Source: DASQZT01 sp963728965
Lineage (GTDB): Bacteria; Acidobacteriota; Terriglobia; Bryobacterales; Bryobacteraceae
Direction: 5' to 3'
Assembly: GCA_963728965.1 (NCBI GenBank)
Contig: CAVSMH010000004.1
Coordinates: forward strand, 1 to 64,000
DNA: 64,000 nt
The notes under the pieces: model-generated
Database searches by the model: none
What the model was told of the DNA's origin: nothing
The model's input: only the letters and a program-made list of their open reading frames with translations
In this document: positions 35,567-45,447 of the stretch, in pieces
Position numbering within the stretch: position 1 is the first letter of the stretch
Layout of the letters: every line of letters begins with the position of its first letter
Translations under genes and position numbers: made by a program

Positions 35567-37978
35567 GTGTATCGATACTGCGACGTGAGCCTGCCGGTGC
35601 CGCTCGACCAGCCGTTTACCTACGCGCTGCCGGAGACCTTACAGCACCGCGTCCAGCCGGGAAGCCGGCTGGTGGTACCGTTCGGGCCGCGCAAACTGAC
35701 CGGCGTGATCGTCCGCTGCCACGATGAGGCTCCAGCGGTACCGACCCGGGAAGCGTTGCGCCTGATCGACGCCACGCCGGTGCTGGATGGGGAACTGCTG
35801 GCGCTGGGCCGCTGGATTGCGGCTTACTACTGCGCGCCGCTGGGAGAGGTGCTGCGCAGCATGCTGCCATTGGCCGCGGAGATCCGGCGGGGAAAGGTGT
35901 GGATGCTGACCGATGCGGGGCGCGACGCGGCGCGGCAGCTCCTGCTCGACTCTTCGCCCGAGGATCCGGTGGCGCGGGTGCTGCGGATGTTGGAGAAGCG
36001 GCCGCTCTCGGCCGCCTACCTGGCAAGGGCGATGCCGCTGGCCGACAAAGTCATCCGATCGCTGGAGCGCCGCGGCTTCATCGTGGCGGAGCAGGTGGAG
36101 GCCGACCGCGACCCGTTGCGCGCCCCTGCCGAGCGGCTGCGGGTGGAACTGGCAGCGGGGGCGGCCGAGCGGAAGCTGAACAAGCCCGAGCGGGAGTTGC
36201 GGGCGTTCCTCGAACTGCATCCCGGGTCGCACAATCTGAAGGACCTGGAGCAGACGGTGCGAAGCGCAAGCATCGCGGCCCGGTCGTTGGCACGAAAGGG
36301 CGTGGTGACGCTGCGGCCGGAGAAGGTGGCCATCCGAAGCGGCCCGGTGCGCGTGCGGCACGAACTGAATCCGGCGCAGCGGGCGGCGTTCGAGGCGATC
36401 GCCGCGGCCATCGCGGCCCGGCAGTTCCGGACCTTTCTGCTGCACGGGGTGACGGGTTCGGGCAAGACTGAGGTGTACCTCAAGGCCATCGAGGCGGTGC
36501 TGGCGGAGGGGCGCAGCGCGCTGCTCCTGGTGCCGGAGATCGCGCTCACGCCGGCGGTAGCGGGCCAGTTCTTCTCGCGCTTCGGCGACCGGGTGGCGAT
36601 CCTGCACAGCGCCTTCACCGACGTGGAACGGTCGGAGCAGTGGCGGCGCATCCAGAGCGGCGCCGCATCGGTGGTGGTGGGGACGCGGTCGTGCGTGTTT
36701 GCGCCGGTGCGCAACCTGGGTCTGATTGTGGTGGACGAGGAGCACGACGGCAGCTACAAGCAGGAAGAGACGCCGCGCTACAACGGGCGGGACGTGGCGA
36801 TCGTGCGGGCGCAGGCGGCGGGCGCGTGCGTGGTGCTGGGCTCCGCCACGCCGAGCCTGGAGAGCCGCTACAACGCCGAACGCGGCAAGTACCAGATTCT
36901 GGAGTTGGCGGAGCGCATCGAAGCGCGCCCCATGCCCACAGTGGAGCTGATCGACATGCGCCAGGAGTTTCTGGAGACGCGCAAGCAGGCCACGTTTTCG
37001 CGCAAGCTGCTGGATGCCATCGCACTTCGGCTGGAGAACGGGGAGCAGACCATCGTGCTGCTGAACCGCCGGGGCTTTTCGAGCTTCCTGGCGTGCCGGT
37101 CGTGCGGCGAGCGGGTCCAGTGCATGAACTGCTCGGTAACGCTGACGTACCACAAACGCGACCGGCGCCTGTTGTGCCACTACTGCGGCTACGCCGAGAA
37201 GGTCCCCAGCGGGTGCCCCAAATGCGCGAGCGAGCACGTGTACTTTCTGGGGCTGGGATCGGAGCGCGTGGAGGAGGAACTGCACCAGGCCTTTCCCACC
37301 GCGCGCATTGCCCGGCTCGACCGCGACACCGTAACCGGGAAGCGCCAGTACGAGACGGTGCTGCACGATTTTCGCGAGGGCCACTACGACCTGCTGGTGG
37401 GTACGCAGATGATCGCCAAGGGCCACGACATTCCCAACGTGACGCTGGTAGGGGTGGTGTCGGCGGACGTGGGGCTGGGCATGCCGGATTTCCGCGCGGC
37501 GGAGCGAGCTTTTCAACTGCTGACGCAGGTAGCCGGGCGCGCAGGACGGGGCACTCTGCCGGGCATCGTGCTGATCCAGACGATCAACCCGGATCACTAC
37601 GCGGTGCGGCTCGCCGGGATGCAGAACTACCAGGCGTTCTACGAGAAGGAGTTGACCTTCCGGCGCATGATGCACTACCCGCCGTACACCGCGATGGCCA
37701 ATATTCTGGTGCGCAGCGAGAAGCAGGAGATGGCGATGCGGATGAGCGCCGACCTGGGGATGCTGCTGGTGCCGCCGCCGGAGAAGCTGAAGATCCTAGG
37801 GCCGGCCGAGGCGCCGGTGCCGCGGCTCAAGAACGAGTACCGCTACCAGTTTCTGATCAAGGCGATCAGCCGGAAGGCGCTGAACGAAGTGCTCCGGCGC
37901 ATCCGCGGGTTCGCCGTCGAGCGCAAATGGGGTGCGACGGCGCTGGTGATCGACGTGGACCCGCTGTCGCTGATGTAG
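35567..37978 (+). CDS. priA: Primosomal protein N' (replication restart helicase PriA)
   Basis: This 803-residue PriA starts with GTG at 35567. Its 3'-end-binding domain is at the N-terminus (YRYCDVSLPVPLDQPFTYALP). The helicase motifs are GVTGSGKTEVYL (Walker A), DEEHDGSYKQEETPRY (DEEH box with aromatic-rich loop), GSATPSLES (motif III), and GTQMIAKGHDIPNV with QVAGRAGRG. Two zinc ribbons follow CRSCGERVQCMNC and CHYCGYAEKVPSGCPKC. PriA reloads the replicative helicase at stalled forks. Length is somewhat above the usual 730-780. Confidence 0.97.
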   Translation: MYRYCDVSLPVPLDQPFTYALPETLQHRVQPGSRLVVPFGPRKLTGVIVRCHDEAPAVPTREALRLIDATPVLDGELLALGRWIAAYYCAPLGEVLRSMLPLAAEIRRGKVWMLTDAGRDAARQLLLDSSPEDPVARVLRMLEKRPLSAAYLARAMPLADKVIRSLERRGFIVAEQVEADRDPLRAPAERLRVELAAGAAERKLNKPERELRAFLELHPGSHNLKDLEQTVRSASIAARSLARKGVVTLRPEKVAIRSGPVRVRHELNPAQRAAFEAIAAAIAARQFRTFLLHGVTGSGKTEVYLKAIEAVLAEGRSALLLVPEIALTPAVAGQFFSRFGDRVAILHSAFTDVERSEQWRRIQSGAASVVVGTRSCVFAPVRNLGLIVVDEEHDGSYKQEETPRYNGRDVAIVRAQAAGACVVLGSATPSLESRYNAERGKYQILELAERIEARPMPTVELIDMRQEFLETRKQATFSRKLLDAIALRLENGEQTIVLLNRRGFSSFLACRSCGERVQCMNCSVTLTYHKRDRRLLCHYCGYAEKVPSGCPKCASEHVYFLGLGSERVEEELHQAFPTARIARLDRDTVTGKRQYETVLHDFREGHYDLLVGTQMIAKGHDIPNVTLVGVVSADVGLGMPDFRAAERAFQLLTQVAGRAGRGTLPGIVLIQTINPDHYAVRLAGMQNYQAFYEKELTFRRMMHYPPYTAMANILVRSEKQEMAMRMSADLGMLLVPPPEKLKILGPAEAPVPRLKNEYRYQFLIKAISRKALNEVLRRIRGFAVERKWGATALVIDVDPLSLM

Positions 37979-37997
37979 CCGGCAACGGAAAGTTGTT

Positions 37998-38987
37998 TCA
38001 CGCCCCGGAAAGGAACGCGGACATTCTTTCCAGGATGCGGTCGGGCGCGCTGTCCGCACTGTCCACGACAGCCACCGTGAGTTGCAGGTTGGGGCGGGCC
38101 GGCTTGCCTCCCTGAAGACAGGAATACGCTCCGGACAGATGCTCGGAAATCCATTTTGCCGACGCGATGGCCTCGGACTTGACGGTGGGAATCAGGGCGA
38201 TGAACTCCTCTTTGGCCCAACGGCCGAGGGTAGCCGTGGGGGGCAGAGAGTTGCGCAGCCGTTTGGCGAATGCGCCGGCGAGCTCCGCGGCCACATCGTC
38301 GCTGAATTGGACCTCCGCTTTGCGGAAACCGGCGACCCGGACCAGCAACAGGCAATAGCCTGGAGAGGCGGCGCGAATGCGATGCTCCATTTCGCCGCGG
38401 TTGAAGAGCCGGGTCAACTGGTCGACCGACGACGCAGCTTCCAGGGCATCGATCCGCTTGTGGAGCATGCGGATTTCTACCTGGAACTGGGCCACGGCAA
38501 GCTGGTGCTGTTTGCGGAACTCATCGATGCTCTCGTCGATGTCGCCGGCGGCAGCGTGCAACCGGTCGCGCATCGCGAAACCCTCGGGGGCGGCGGCAAG
38601 ATCGCGCAGTGATTTCAGCGCGGCGCGCAGTCGCACCTCGTGATTGCCGTCGCTCTGCGCCAGCGAATCCAGGATTTCTTCGAGCGCTCGCGTGGTTCCC
38701 GCCAATTCCTCGCGGAGGTTGCCGAGAAAGGCCGACGATTTGTCGCGATAGTCGCGAAGCAGGCCGCGTAAGGTGGACTGGCTCTCGAAGAGAGCGTTAC
38801 TGTCGCCGCCGGCGACCAAGTCGGCGAGTGCCGTAAGGTAGGCACGCTGGCGTTCCAGGAGGTGCTTGTCAACTTCGATGGAGTACTGGGCCGTGTTTTG
38901 GATGGCTGCGACGTAGGCGTCCAGCGCCAGGGCACGCTCCTGGTGGCATTTTTCCAGATCGGATAGCGAGTTGCGAATCGAGACCAT
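37998..38987 (-). CDS. Degenerate GGDEF-domain protein with N-terminal coiled coil
   Basis: This 329-residue protein has helical and probably coiled-coil residues 1-185, then a GGDEF-like domain: DQLTRLFNRGEMEHRI matches the start of diguanylate cyclase domains, but the active-site loop is RWAKEEFIALIP, where GG(D/E)EF is replaced by AKEEF. It is therefore likely catalytically inactive and a possible GTP- or c-di-GMP-binding scaffold (inference). It has no membrane segment or other output domain. It is convergent with priA. Confidence 0.8.
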   Translation of the reverse strand: MVSIRNSLSDLEKCHQERALALDAYVAAIQNTAQYSIEVDKHLLERQRAYLTALADLVAGGDSNALFESQSTLRGLLRDYRDKSSAFLGNLREELAGTTRALEEILDSLAQSDGNHEVRLRAALKSLRDLAAAPEGFAMRDRLHAAAGDIDESIDEFRKQHQLAVAQFQVEIRMLHKRIDALEAASSVDQLTRLFNRGEMEHRIRAASPGYCLLLVRVAGFRKAEVQFSDDVAAELAGAFAKRLRNSLPPTATLGRWAKEEFIALIPTVKSEAIASAKWISEHLSGAYSCLQGGKPARPNLQLTVAVVDSADSAPDRILERMSAFLSGA

Positions 38988-39094
38988 TCTTTCTGCCTCT
39001 CCGTAGTTATCGGCGAGGTGGCAGGAATTCTTTATGGGCGATTGAAAGATGGGTGGGTTGCGGCGGCGAAGCCGGTCCGCTGCTACATTGAAGG

Positions 39095-40219
39095 GTGCTC
39101 GTGCTGCCCCTCCTGGCCCTGGTGGCAGGTTCGCTGGTCTATTGTGTCCTCACTGTTATCGCCGCCTTCCGGTATCGGCGCGTTCAGCCGCCGCCATTGG
39201 GAGACGCGCCGCCGATCAGCATCCTGAAACCACTCTCGGGCGCCGAGGAGGGCCTCGAAGCGAATCTGTGCAGCTTCTTCGAGCAGGACTATCCCTGCTT
39301 TGAGGTCCTTCTGGCGGTCCGCGGCCCGGAAGACGGCGCCCTGAAAGTGGCGGAGCGGGTGCGGTCTGGCTATCCGGGCATTCCCTCTCGGCTCCTGATT
39401 ACCGGCGAACCGCCGTACCCGAACGCCAAGGTGTTCGCCCTCGACTGCATGCTGGCCGCGGCGCGCTGGGACCTGGTGGCGATGGCCGACAGCGATGTGC
39501 GGGTAACGCCGGACCTGCTGCGGTCGGTAGCCGCCGAGTTTCAGGATCCCGGCATCGGCCTGGCCACCTGTCCGTACCGGGCGGTGCCGGGAAGGAGTTT
39601 CTGGTCGACTCTCGAGGCCATGAGCCTGAACACCGAGTTCGTCGGCGGGGTCCTGGTTGCGCGGATGCTGAACGGGATGCGGTTTGCACTGGGGCCGACC
39701 ATCGTGGCGCGCCGCAGGGCGTTGCAGCGGATCGGCGCCTTCCACGCGGTGAAGGACTACCTGGCCGAGGATTTCGTGATGGGAAAGCTGGCCGCGGAAA
39801 GCGGCGAGGGCGTCATCCTCTCCTCCCATGTGATCGAGCATCGTATCGGCTCGCAGAAGCTGCGCGCGAACTGGATACACCGCCTGCGGTGGAATCGCAG
39901 CACACGCCGCTCGCGGCCGTGGGGGTACCTGGGGCAGGTTTTTACCAACCCCCTCCCAATCGCGCTGATCCTCTGGGCGGTGAAGCCGGAGTGGTGGGCG
40001 GTGGCGGCGGTGACCGCGCTTTTTCGGGCGGCCGCGGGCTGGGCCACGGCGTGCCACGCACTCCGCGACCCGCTGGTGCGGCGCCTCTGGTGGCTCGTGC
40101 CGCTCCAGGATGTGGTCAGCTTCGCGGCGTGGATCGGGGGATTCTTCGGCAACACCATCGTGTGGCGCGGCCGCCGGTATTATTTGCGCGCGGACGGACG
40201 GTTCCAGCCGCGTCCGTAA
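39095..40219 (+). CDS. hpnI: Ceramide-glucosyltransferase-like glycosyltransferase (HpnI type)
   Basis: This 374-residue family 2 glycosyltransferase starts with GTG at 39095 and an N-terminal membrane helix (VLPLLALVAGSLVYCVLTVIA). It has PPISILKPLSGAE, the acceptor motif DSDVRVTPDLL, AEDFVMGKLA and the processive-type QxxRW equivalent HRLRWNRSTR, then three C-terminal membrane segments. The pattern matches HpnI/ceramide glucosyltransferase, which adds N-acetylglucosamine to bacteriohopanetetrol. The gene symbol is from resemblance; no other hopanoid genes are in the window except a prenyl synthase next door. Confidence 0.8.
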   Translation: MLVLPLLALVAGSLVYCVLTVIAAFRYRRVQPPPLGDAPPISILKPLSGAEEGLEANLCSFFEQDYPCFEVLLAVRGPEDGALKVAERVRSGYPGIPSRLLITGEPPYPNAKVFALDCMLAAARWDLVAMADSDVRVTPDLLRSVAAEFQDPGIGLATCPYRAVPGRSFWSTLEAMSLNTEFVGGVLVARMLNGMRFALGPTIVARRRALQRIGAFHAVKDYLAEDFVMGKLAAESGEGVILSSHVIEHRIGSQKLRANWIHRLRWNRSTRRSRPWGYLGQVFTNPLPIALILWAVKPEWWAVAAVTALFRAAAGWATACHALRDPLVRRLWWLVPLQDVVSFAAWIGGFFGNTIVWRGRRYYLRADGRFQPRP

Positions 40220-40267
40220 GCGGGTGTTTGCCCAGCACGCGGGTAACGAGTAAACTGGTTAGCTTAC

Positions 40268-41281
40268 ATGAATTTAGGCAAGCTGGGCCAGATCCTTACC
40301 GCCAGGGAAATCTTCGAGCTGATTCACGAGGAGATGGAGCAGGTCGAACAAAAGCTCACGGCGGAGTCGGTGGCATCCGTCGACTCGGTGACCGCCATCG
40401 GCCAGTATTTGCAGTCGAGCGGCGGCAAACGACTGCGTCCCGCACTGCTGCTGCTCTCCGCCAAACTGGCCGGACACGCCAACGGGGGGCCGGTCACCAC
40501 GGCGATCAACCTGGGAGCCGTGGTGGAGATGATTCATGCCGCAACCCTGATCCACGATGATGTGATCGACGCCGCCGAGACCCGGCGCGGGCGCCCCTCC
40601 ACCAACGTGAAATGGGGCAATCACACCTGTGTGCTGGGCGGCGACTGGCTGTACATGCAGGCTTTCCAGATGGCCCTGCGCGAGCGCAATTTCGCGATTC
40701 TCGATTTGCTGATCGGCCTCACCCAGATGATGGTGGAGGGCGAACTGCTGCAACTCGAACGCATCGGCAGCATCGCCATCACCGAGGCCGATTGCATGGA
40801 ACTGGTGGACCGCAAGACCGCCTGCCTGTTTTCGGTGTGTGCGCGGCTGGGCGCAATTTCGGCGGGCGACGACGCCGGCACGCGCGAACGGCTCGGCGAA
40901 TACGCCTGGAACCTGGGCATGGCATTCCAACTGGTGGACGACATGCTGGACTTCACCGCGCGCGAGAAGGTGCTGGGCAAACCGGTGGGCGGCGACCTGC
41001 GCGAAGGCAAGGTGACACTGCCGCTGGTGTACGCACTGGAGTGCGCGTCGCCGGCCGAGCGAAGACTGGTGCAGACCATCCTCGACCGGCGCAGCTACGA
41101 CGAGGTGCCGTTCGCCCGGATCCTGGCGCTGCTCGAAAAGTACCGCGGCATCGAGCGGGTCAAAGAGCGCGCCCAGGCCTTCACGGACAAGGCGCGCCAG
41201 ATCATCTCCGAATTTCCCGACTCGCCCTACCAGCGCGCCCTCACCGCGGTGACCGACCTGATCACCGAGCGCGACCACTGA
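40268..41281 (+). CDS. Polyprenyl (octaprenyl/heptaprenyl-type) diphosphate synthase
   Basis: This 337-residue all-trans polyprenyl synthase has the first Asp-rich motif in LIHDDVIDAAETRRGRPS and the second in QLVDDMLDF, with GGKRLRPALLLLSAKL and KTACLFSVCARLGA. It elongates farnesyl or geranylgeranyl diphosphate for quinone side chains. The chain-length-determining residues before the first motif are small (AAT), fitting a long-chain product. It sits 48 bp after the HpnI-type gene, probably in the same operon, and is followed by a hairpin terminator. Confidence 0.92.
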   Translation: MNLGKLGQILTAREIFELIHEEMEQVEQKLTAESVASVDSVTAIGQYLQSSGGKRLRPALLLLSAKLAGHANGGPVTTAINLGAVVEMIHAATLIHDDVIDAAETRRGRPSTNVKWGNHTCVLGGDWLYMQAFQMALRERNFAILDLLIGLTQMMVEGELLQLERIGSIAITEADCMELVDRKTACLFSVCARLGAISAGDDAGTRERLGEYAWNLGMAFQLVDDMLDFTAREKVLGKPVGGDLREGKVTLPLVYALECASPAERRLVQTILDRRSYDEVPFARILALLEKYRGIERVKERAQAFTDKARQIISEFPDSPYQRALTAVTDLITERDH

Positions 41282-41300
41282 GACCACGTCCGGATCGCGT

Positions 41301-41393
41301 CTATGGCGGGTGTTCGCCCGCCTCTTCGGGCGGTTTTCGGGTGACGAAGTTGTAGCCTGCACCGTGGACCGTGCGCAAGTACTCCGGTGTCAA
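41301..41393 (-). pseudogene. C-terminal remnant of a winged-helix (Trans_reg_C-type) regulator
   Basis: The minus frame reads LTPEYLRTVHGAGYNFVTRK and a charged tail to a TAG at 41301-41303. RTVHGAGYNF matches the wing hairpin (R.V.G.GY.F) of OmpR/PhoB-type DNA-binding domains. Only about 30 residues remain between the polyprenyl synthase and the ADOP pseudogene. The regulator body is gone. Confidence 0.6.
41315..41338 (+). terminator. Rho-independent terminator after polyprenyl synthase
   Basis: A 6-bp GC stem CGCCCG/CGGGCG with a 6-base loop is followed by GTTTTC, 34 bp downstream of the polyprenyl synthase stop. It overlaps the remnant of a winged-helix gene on the other strand. Confidence 0.6.
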
Positions 41394-41411
41394 GGCAAAA
41401 GCGGTCCCTTG

Positions 41412-43863
41412 CTACTCGTGACGCAGCGCCTCCATCGGATCCACGCCCGCCGCCCGGCGCGCCGGTGCGTACGCCGCGAGGTTCGCGAGCGCGATCATCG
41501 CCAGGGCGCCGAAAGCGATGGGCCCCGCAGGATCCGCCGGAAGGTCGCGCATCAGGCCGGCTGCCAGTTGCTTGCCTGCGTAGGCCAAGGGAACTCCCAC
41601 GGCCAGGCCTGCCACCACCATAGCCACGGCGTCCGCAAGCACCATCCGCGTCACATCTCCGCGCATGGCTCCGAGCGCCATGCGGATACCAATCTCGTTG
41701 ACGCGGCGCGCCACCATATACGCCAGCAGTCCGTAGAGCCCGAGCGCCGCCAGCGTTGACCCCAGCGCGCCGAACCAGCCCGAGTGCGTGGCGATCATAC
41801 GCTCCGGAACGATCGACGCATTCACCTGGTCCTCCAGGGTGGTGACCCGCGCTACGGAAACCGTCTTCAGCAGGTCGCGCACCCCGCGCCGTACGGCGCC
41901 GGCAACGGATCCGGGAGCGACACGGGTCCAGAGCACGAACTGCGATGCGACGCGGCCTTGCTGGAACATGTTGAGGTAAATCGTTCGCGGGGCGGTCTCG
42001 CGGATCTCGTTGTATTTCGCATCGCCGACCATCCCGACAATCTCGTACGGCTGGTCATCGCCGTCGAACCGGAACCGTTTGCCGACCGGATCGGCGTCGG
42101 GGAAGTAATGCCGCGCCATGGCCTGGCTGACGATGGCCACGGGCGTGCGTCCCTGGTCGTCGAAGCGGAAGTCGCGCCCCAGCAGGAGCGGCGTTCCCAG
42201 GGTCTCGAAATATCGTGGCGCCACCGGGTTCAAAGCGAGATAGCGGCGATCTTCGGGACGCTCGGCGAAGCCTTCCACGGTGATGAGGCGGCTCAATCCG
42301 GCGCCCGAGATCGGCGTCATCCCGCTGATGGTCGCGGTGGCCACGCCGGGGATCGCTTCCAGGCGGCGCAGCAGTTCCCGGTAGGGTTCGACCAGTTGCG
42401 CGCGGCTGTATCCGCTGCGCGCGGGATCGAGCGTGACGACCAGCACGTGGTCGCGCCGGAACCCCAGGTCCAGATGCCGGAGGTGCAGAAGGTTCCCCAC
42501 GAACAGTCCCGCCGTACTCAGCAGCGCGACCGAGAGCGCCACCTGCGCCGCCACGAGCCCCCTGCCGAAGAGCCGCCGCCGACGGGTCTCCCCCGACCTT
42601 CCGCTGTCGCGCAGCGAGGATACCGGAGCGCAATGAAACGCGCTCCACCCAGGGACCATGCCGAACAGAACGCCAATCAGCAGCGCCACGGCCGCGGTAA
42701 ACAGCAGCACGTGGGCATCGGGCGCGACCGGAATTGCCAGCCGCGGCTGCCCCGGCATGGGCCGGCCCGACAGCAGAATGCGCACCAGCAGTCCGGCGCC
42801 GCAATACGCCAGCAGGATTCCCAGCAGGCTACCCGCCGTCGAAAGCAGCACGGACTCGGTCAGCACCTGGCGCAGCAGCCGCCGGCGCCCGGCGCCCAGG
42901 GACACCCGCACGGCGATTTCGCGCCGCCGGGCCGCGCCCCGCGCCAGCAGCATGTCGGCCACATTGGTGCAGGCGAGCAGCAGCAGCGCGCCCACTACGG
43001 CCATGAGCGCAAGCAGCGGGCTTGCGAACAGGTCGCGCAGCGCCGACAGCCCCGCGCCCGCCGGCTCCAGGTGGAACTTCAACCGGCGTTGCAGGGGATC
43101 TTTGCTGTTCCTGGTCCGCTCCTCGATGGTGAAGGCGTAGAGCACGCTCATCTCGGCATGTGCCTGTTCGATGGAAACGCCCGGCTTCAGACGTCCGACC
43201 AGCGTCAGCCCCGCGCGCGTTGCGGCCGCGTGCGGCAGCCATATGTCGGTGTTCACCCCACCTGAAGACCGGTGAAATCGCGCGGCGCCACGCCCACCAC
43301 GGTCAACGGGACATCCTGCACCAGGATCCGCTTGCCCACAATGGCGGGATCGCGGTGGAAGCGGCCATTCCAGCAAGCCCAGCTCACCACCGCTGCGGCC
43401 GGGCCGCCACTGCCAGCGGGCTCATCGCCCGGACCGATCAGCCGGCCCATCGCCGGGCTCAATCCGAGCACCGGGAAGAAATTCCCCGACACCGATCGCC
43501 AGTCACCGTTACCGGCACCACTCCTTCGCCGCGCATGCGGACAGGGGCGGGCGGCGAGACGCTGATCAGATCGGAAAAGACGTGGTTGTGGTCGCGATAG
43601 GATTCGTAGGCCGCCCGGCTGAAGGCGCCCACGCGCGGCTCGCCCGGATACTGTTGCAGCAGTTCGACCAGCCGGCCGGGATCGCGCACCGGCAGGTTGT
43701 GCAGCATCAGCACATGAATCAGGCTGAAGATGGCCGTGTTGGCCCCCGTGCCGAAGGCCAGCGACAAAACCGCGACCGCGGTGAAACCCGGGGGCCGGCG
43801 CATCATGCGGAGGGCATAGCGGCTGTCCTGGAGGAGCCCCTCTACCGCGTTCCCGATGGACAT
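41412..43863 (-). pseudogene. ADOP-type ABC permease (FtsX/MacB_PCD) with two frameshifts
   Basis: The gene would encode about 815 residues. The first frame (43863 to about 43495) has LLQDSRYALRMMRRPPGFTA and TM1 (VAVLSLAFGTGANTAIFSLI). After a shift comes SGNFFPVLGLSPAMGRLIG and LTVVGVAPRDFTG. After a second shift near 43262, DIWLPHAAATR leads into the rest: FtsX membrane helices (SPLLALMAVVGALLLLACTN), a second periplasmic core, and the final helices ending MEALRHE, the normal ADOP C-terminus. Two single-base indels within 240 bp suggest decay or a sequencing problem; the rest is intact. The N-terminal Pfam segment before TM1 is short. Confidence 0.85.
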
Positions 43864-43883
43864 CGCGAATCAGTGTACTAGAT

Positions 43884-44576
43884 TCAGTGCCCCCGGCGTC
43901 CGCGCAGCGCGCCGATCAGGTCGGGCACGAACTCGCGGAAGATGTTGAGGCCGGCAGTGCCCGCATAGGTCAGCCCGATGCTGATTCCGATGTTGTTCGC
44001 GCCCTGCCAGCTCGGTGGCGACCAGGCGCGCGAGATGGCGCTGGCGCCCACGATCGCGCTCAGGCTCGAGATCGAAACCGAATCGCGGCCGCTGCGGCGG
44101 CGCGCCACCGCCGGACTGATCAGTGCATGCAGGACGCGCGCCGGTATGCCGGTTTTGCCGGACGCGAAGTACCGGTTATCTTCGTGCAACGCCATCGACG
44201 CGGCATAGCTCAGCGTGTTGCGCACGGCCTTGTACGCCAGGTTGTTGGCCACGCGTTTGCCATAGCCCGCGCCGCCCTGGCCCCATTCCGGAGGGCTGTT
44301 CTCCCATTGGCTGAAGCCGGACGAAGCCGCCGCCGAAATCACCGGAACCGGTCCGAAGGTGTAGAGCAGGTAGTGACGCAGGCGCTCGCGCTCGGTGATC
44401 GGTCCGGGCTGCGCCGGCGCCACCAGTTCGAGCGCCCTCACCACAAGCCCGTCCTGGCGGGTTCCGCCGGCTGTGGTTTGGGCGACGGCCAGGGAAAGCG
44501 TTGCGAAAAACAGAACAGTTGTTTTCAATCGTGCCTTATAGCAGCACGCGCGCGACCGAAGTGCATGCCGCCACAA
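43884..44576 (-). CDS. Hypothetical exported protein
   Basis: The product of up to 230 residues has a signal peptide (LKTTVLFFATLSLAVAQT). The mature part contains LRHYLLYTFGPVPVISAAASSG and two Gly/Ala-rich helices (GASAISRAWSPPSWQG, GANNIGISIGLTYAGTAGLN), ending in a basic tail. It resembles acidobacterial hypotheticals with a FGP motif, but I know no function. The true start may be the TTG at about 44528 that begins the signal peptide; the 16-residue extension looks unnatural. It follows the PEP-mutase-like gene closely (1 base). Confidence 0.6.
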   Translation of the reverse strand: MWRHALRSRACCYKARLKTTVLFFATLSLAVAQTTAGGTRQDGLVVRALELVAPAQPGPITERERLRHYLLYTFGPVPVISAAASSGFSQWENSPPEWGQGGAGYGKRVANNLAYKAVRNTLSYAASMALHEDNRYFASGKTGIPARVLHALISPAVARRRSGRDSVSISSLSAIVGASAISRAWSPPSWQGANNIGISIGLTYAGTAGLNIFREFVPDLIGALRGRRGH

Positions 44577-44577
44577 T

Positions 44578-45402
44578 TCATCGCGACATCAGCCGGTACA
44601 CGTCGGCATAGGGCATGGCATCCCCGGTGAACGAGAACGTGCCCCGCTCTTTCAGTTCTCCGGCGATTCTCCGCACCAGCGCCAGGGTGGCTCGCATGGG
44701 CCCCGACCCGGTGCTGACGCGCGCCACGCCCAGGCGCTGGAGTTCGGCGGCGGGCGGCGTGCCCGGGCCGCCCAGTACATTGAGCGCCACGCCGATGGCC
44801 CGGGCCAGCCGCTCGATGGTCGGACCGTGGCTGACGCCCGGCACGAACACGCAATCGGCGCCTGCGTCGCGATAGGCGAGGGCGCGCCGCACGGTTTCCT
44901 CGAGGCGCGTTTCCGGCGCACCCACTTCGAACAGGTAGACATCGGTGCGTGCATTGATGACCAGCGGCACACCGGCCGCCTCCCCCGCCTGCCGTACCGC
45001 GCGTACGCGCGCGGCGTGCGCGGGCGCATCCAGCATTCTGCCCTCGCGCCGGTCTTCCAGGTTGAGGCCCACGGCGCCCGCCGCCATCACTCCCGCCGCG
45101 GTGGCCGCCGCCTCCGCGGGCGAGTCCCCGTAGCCCGCCTCCACGTCCGCCGTGACCGGCACCGACACCGCGCCGGCGATCCGCGCGACCGCGGCCAGCA
45201 TCTCCTCGCGCGGAATGCTCTCGCCATCGGGATAGCCCAGGGATGCCGCCACTCCCGCGCTGGTCGTTGCAATGGCCGGGAAGCCGGCTGCTTCGAATAC
45301 CCGGGCACTGGCCGCATCCCAGGCGTTCGGCAGAATCAGGATGCCGGGACCGTGGTGCAGTCGGCGAAATTTCGCGGCTTTGGCCGCGGAGTCTGAGGCC
45401 AT
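44578..45402 (-). CDS. Isocitrate lyase/PEP mutase superfamily enzyme
   Basis: This 274-residue TIM-barrel protein has LPNAWDAASARVFEAAGFPA, SAGVAASLGYPDGE, TADVEAGYGDSP, GAVGLNLEDRREG, INARTDVYL and DCVFVPGVSH. This is the signature of the oxaloacetate-decarboxylase/PEP-mutase-like subfamily with an Mg-binding Asp pair. The lyase-type Cys motif KKCGH of isocitrate lyase is absent, so it is more like 2,3-dimethylmalate lyase or oxaloacetate hydrolases; the substrate is not known. Confidence 0.85.
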   Translation of the reverse strand: MASDSAAKAAKFRRLHHGPGILILPNAWDAASARVFEAAGFPAIATTSAGVAASLGYPDGESIPREEMLAAVARIAGAVSVPVTADVEAGYGDSPAEAAATAAGVMAAGAVGLNLEDRREGRMLDAPAHAARVRAVRQAGEAAGVPLVINARTDVYLFEVGAPETRLEETVRRALAYRDAGADCVFVPGVSHGPTIERLARAIGVALNVLGGPGTPPAAELQRLGVARVSTGSGPMRATLALVRRIAGELKERGTFSFTGDAMPYADVYRLMSR

Positions 45403-45447
45403 GTCCTCCAGGCTACAAGACCCGGTGCTCCGTGTCGCCTGCCCGGC

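Noticed and set aside
35639..37675. 678-codon minus-strand open frame
   Set aside because: It is antisense to priA, which has all helicase motifs; its composition is typical of a shadow frame.
41784..43265. 493-codon plus-strand frame
   Set aside because: It is antisense to the ADOP permease, which is unmistakable despite frameshifts.
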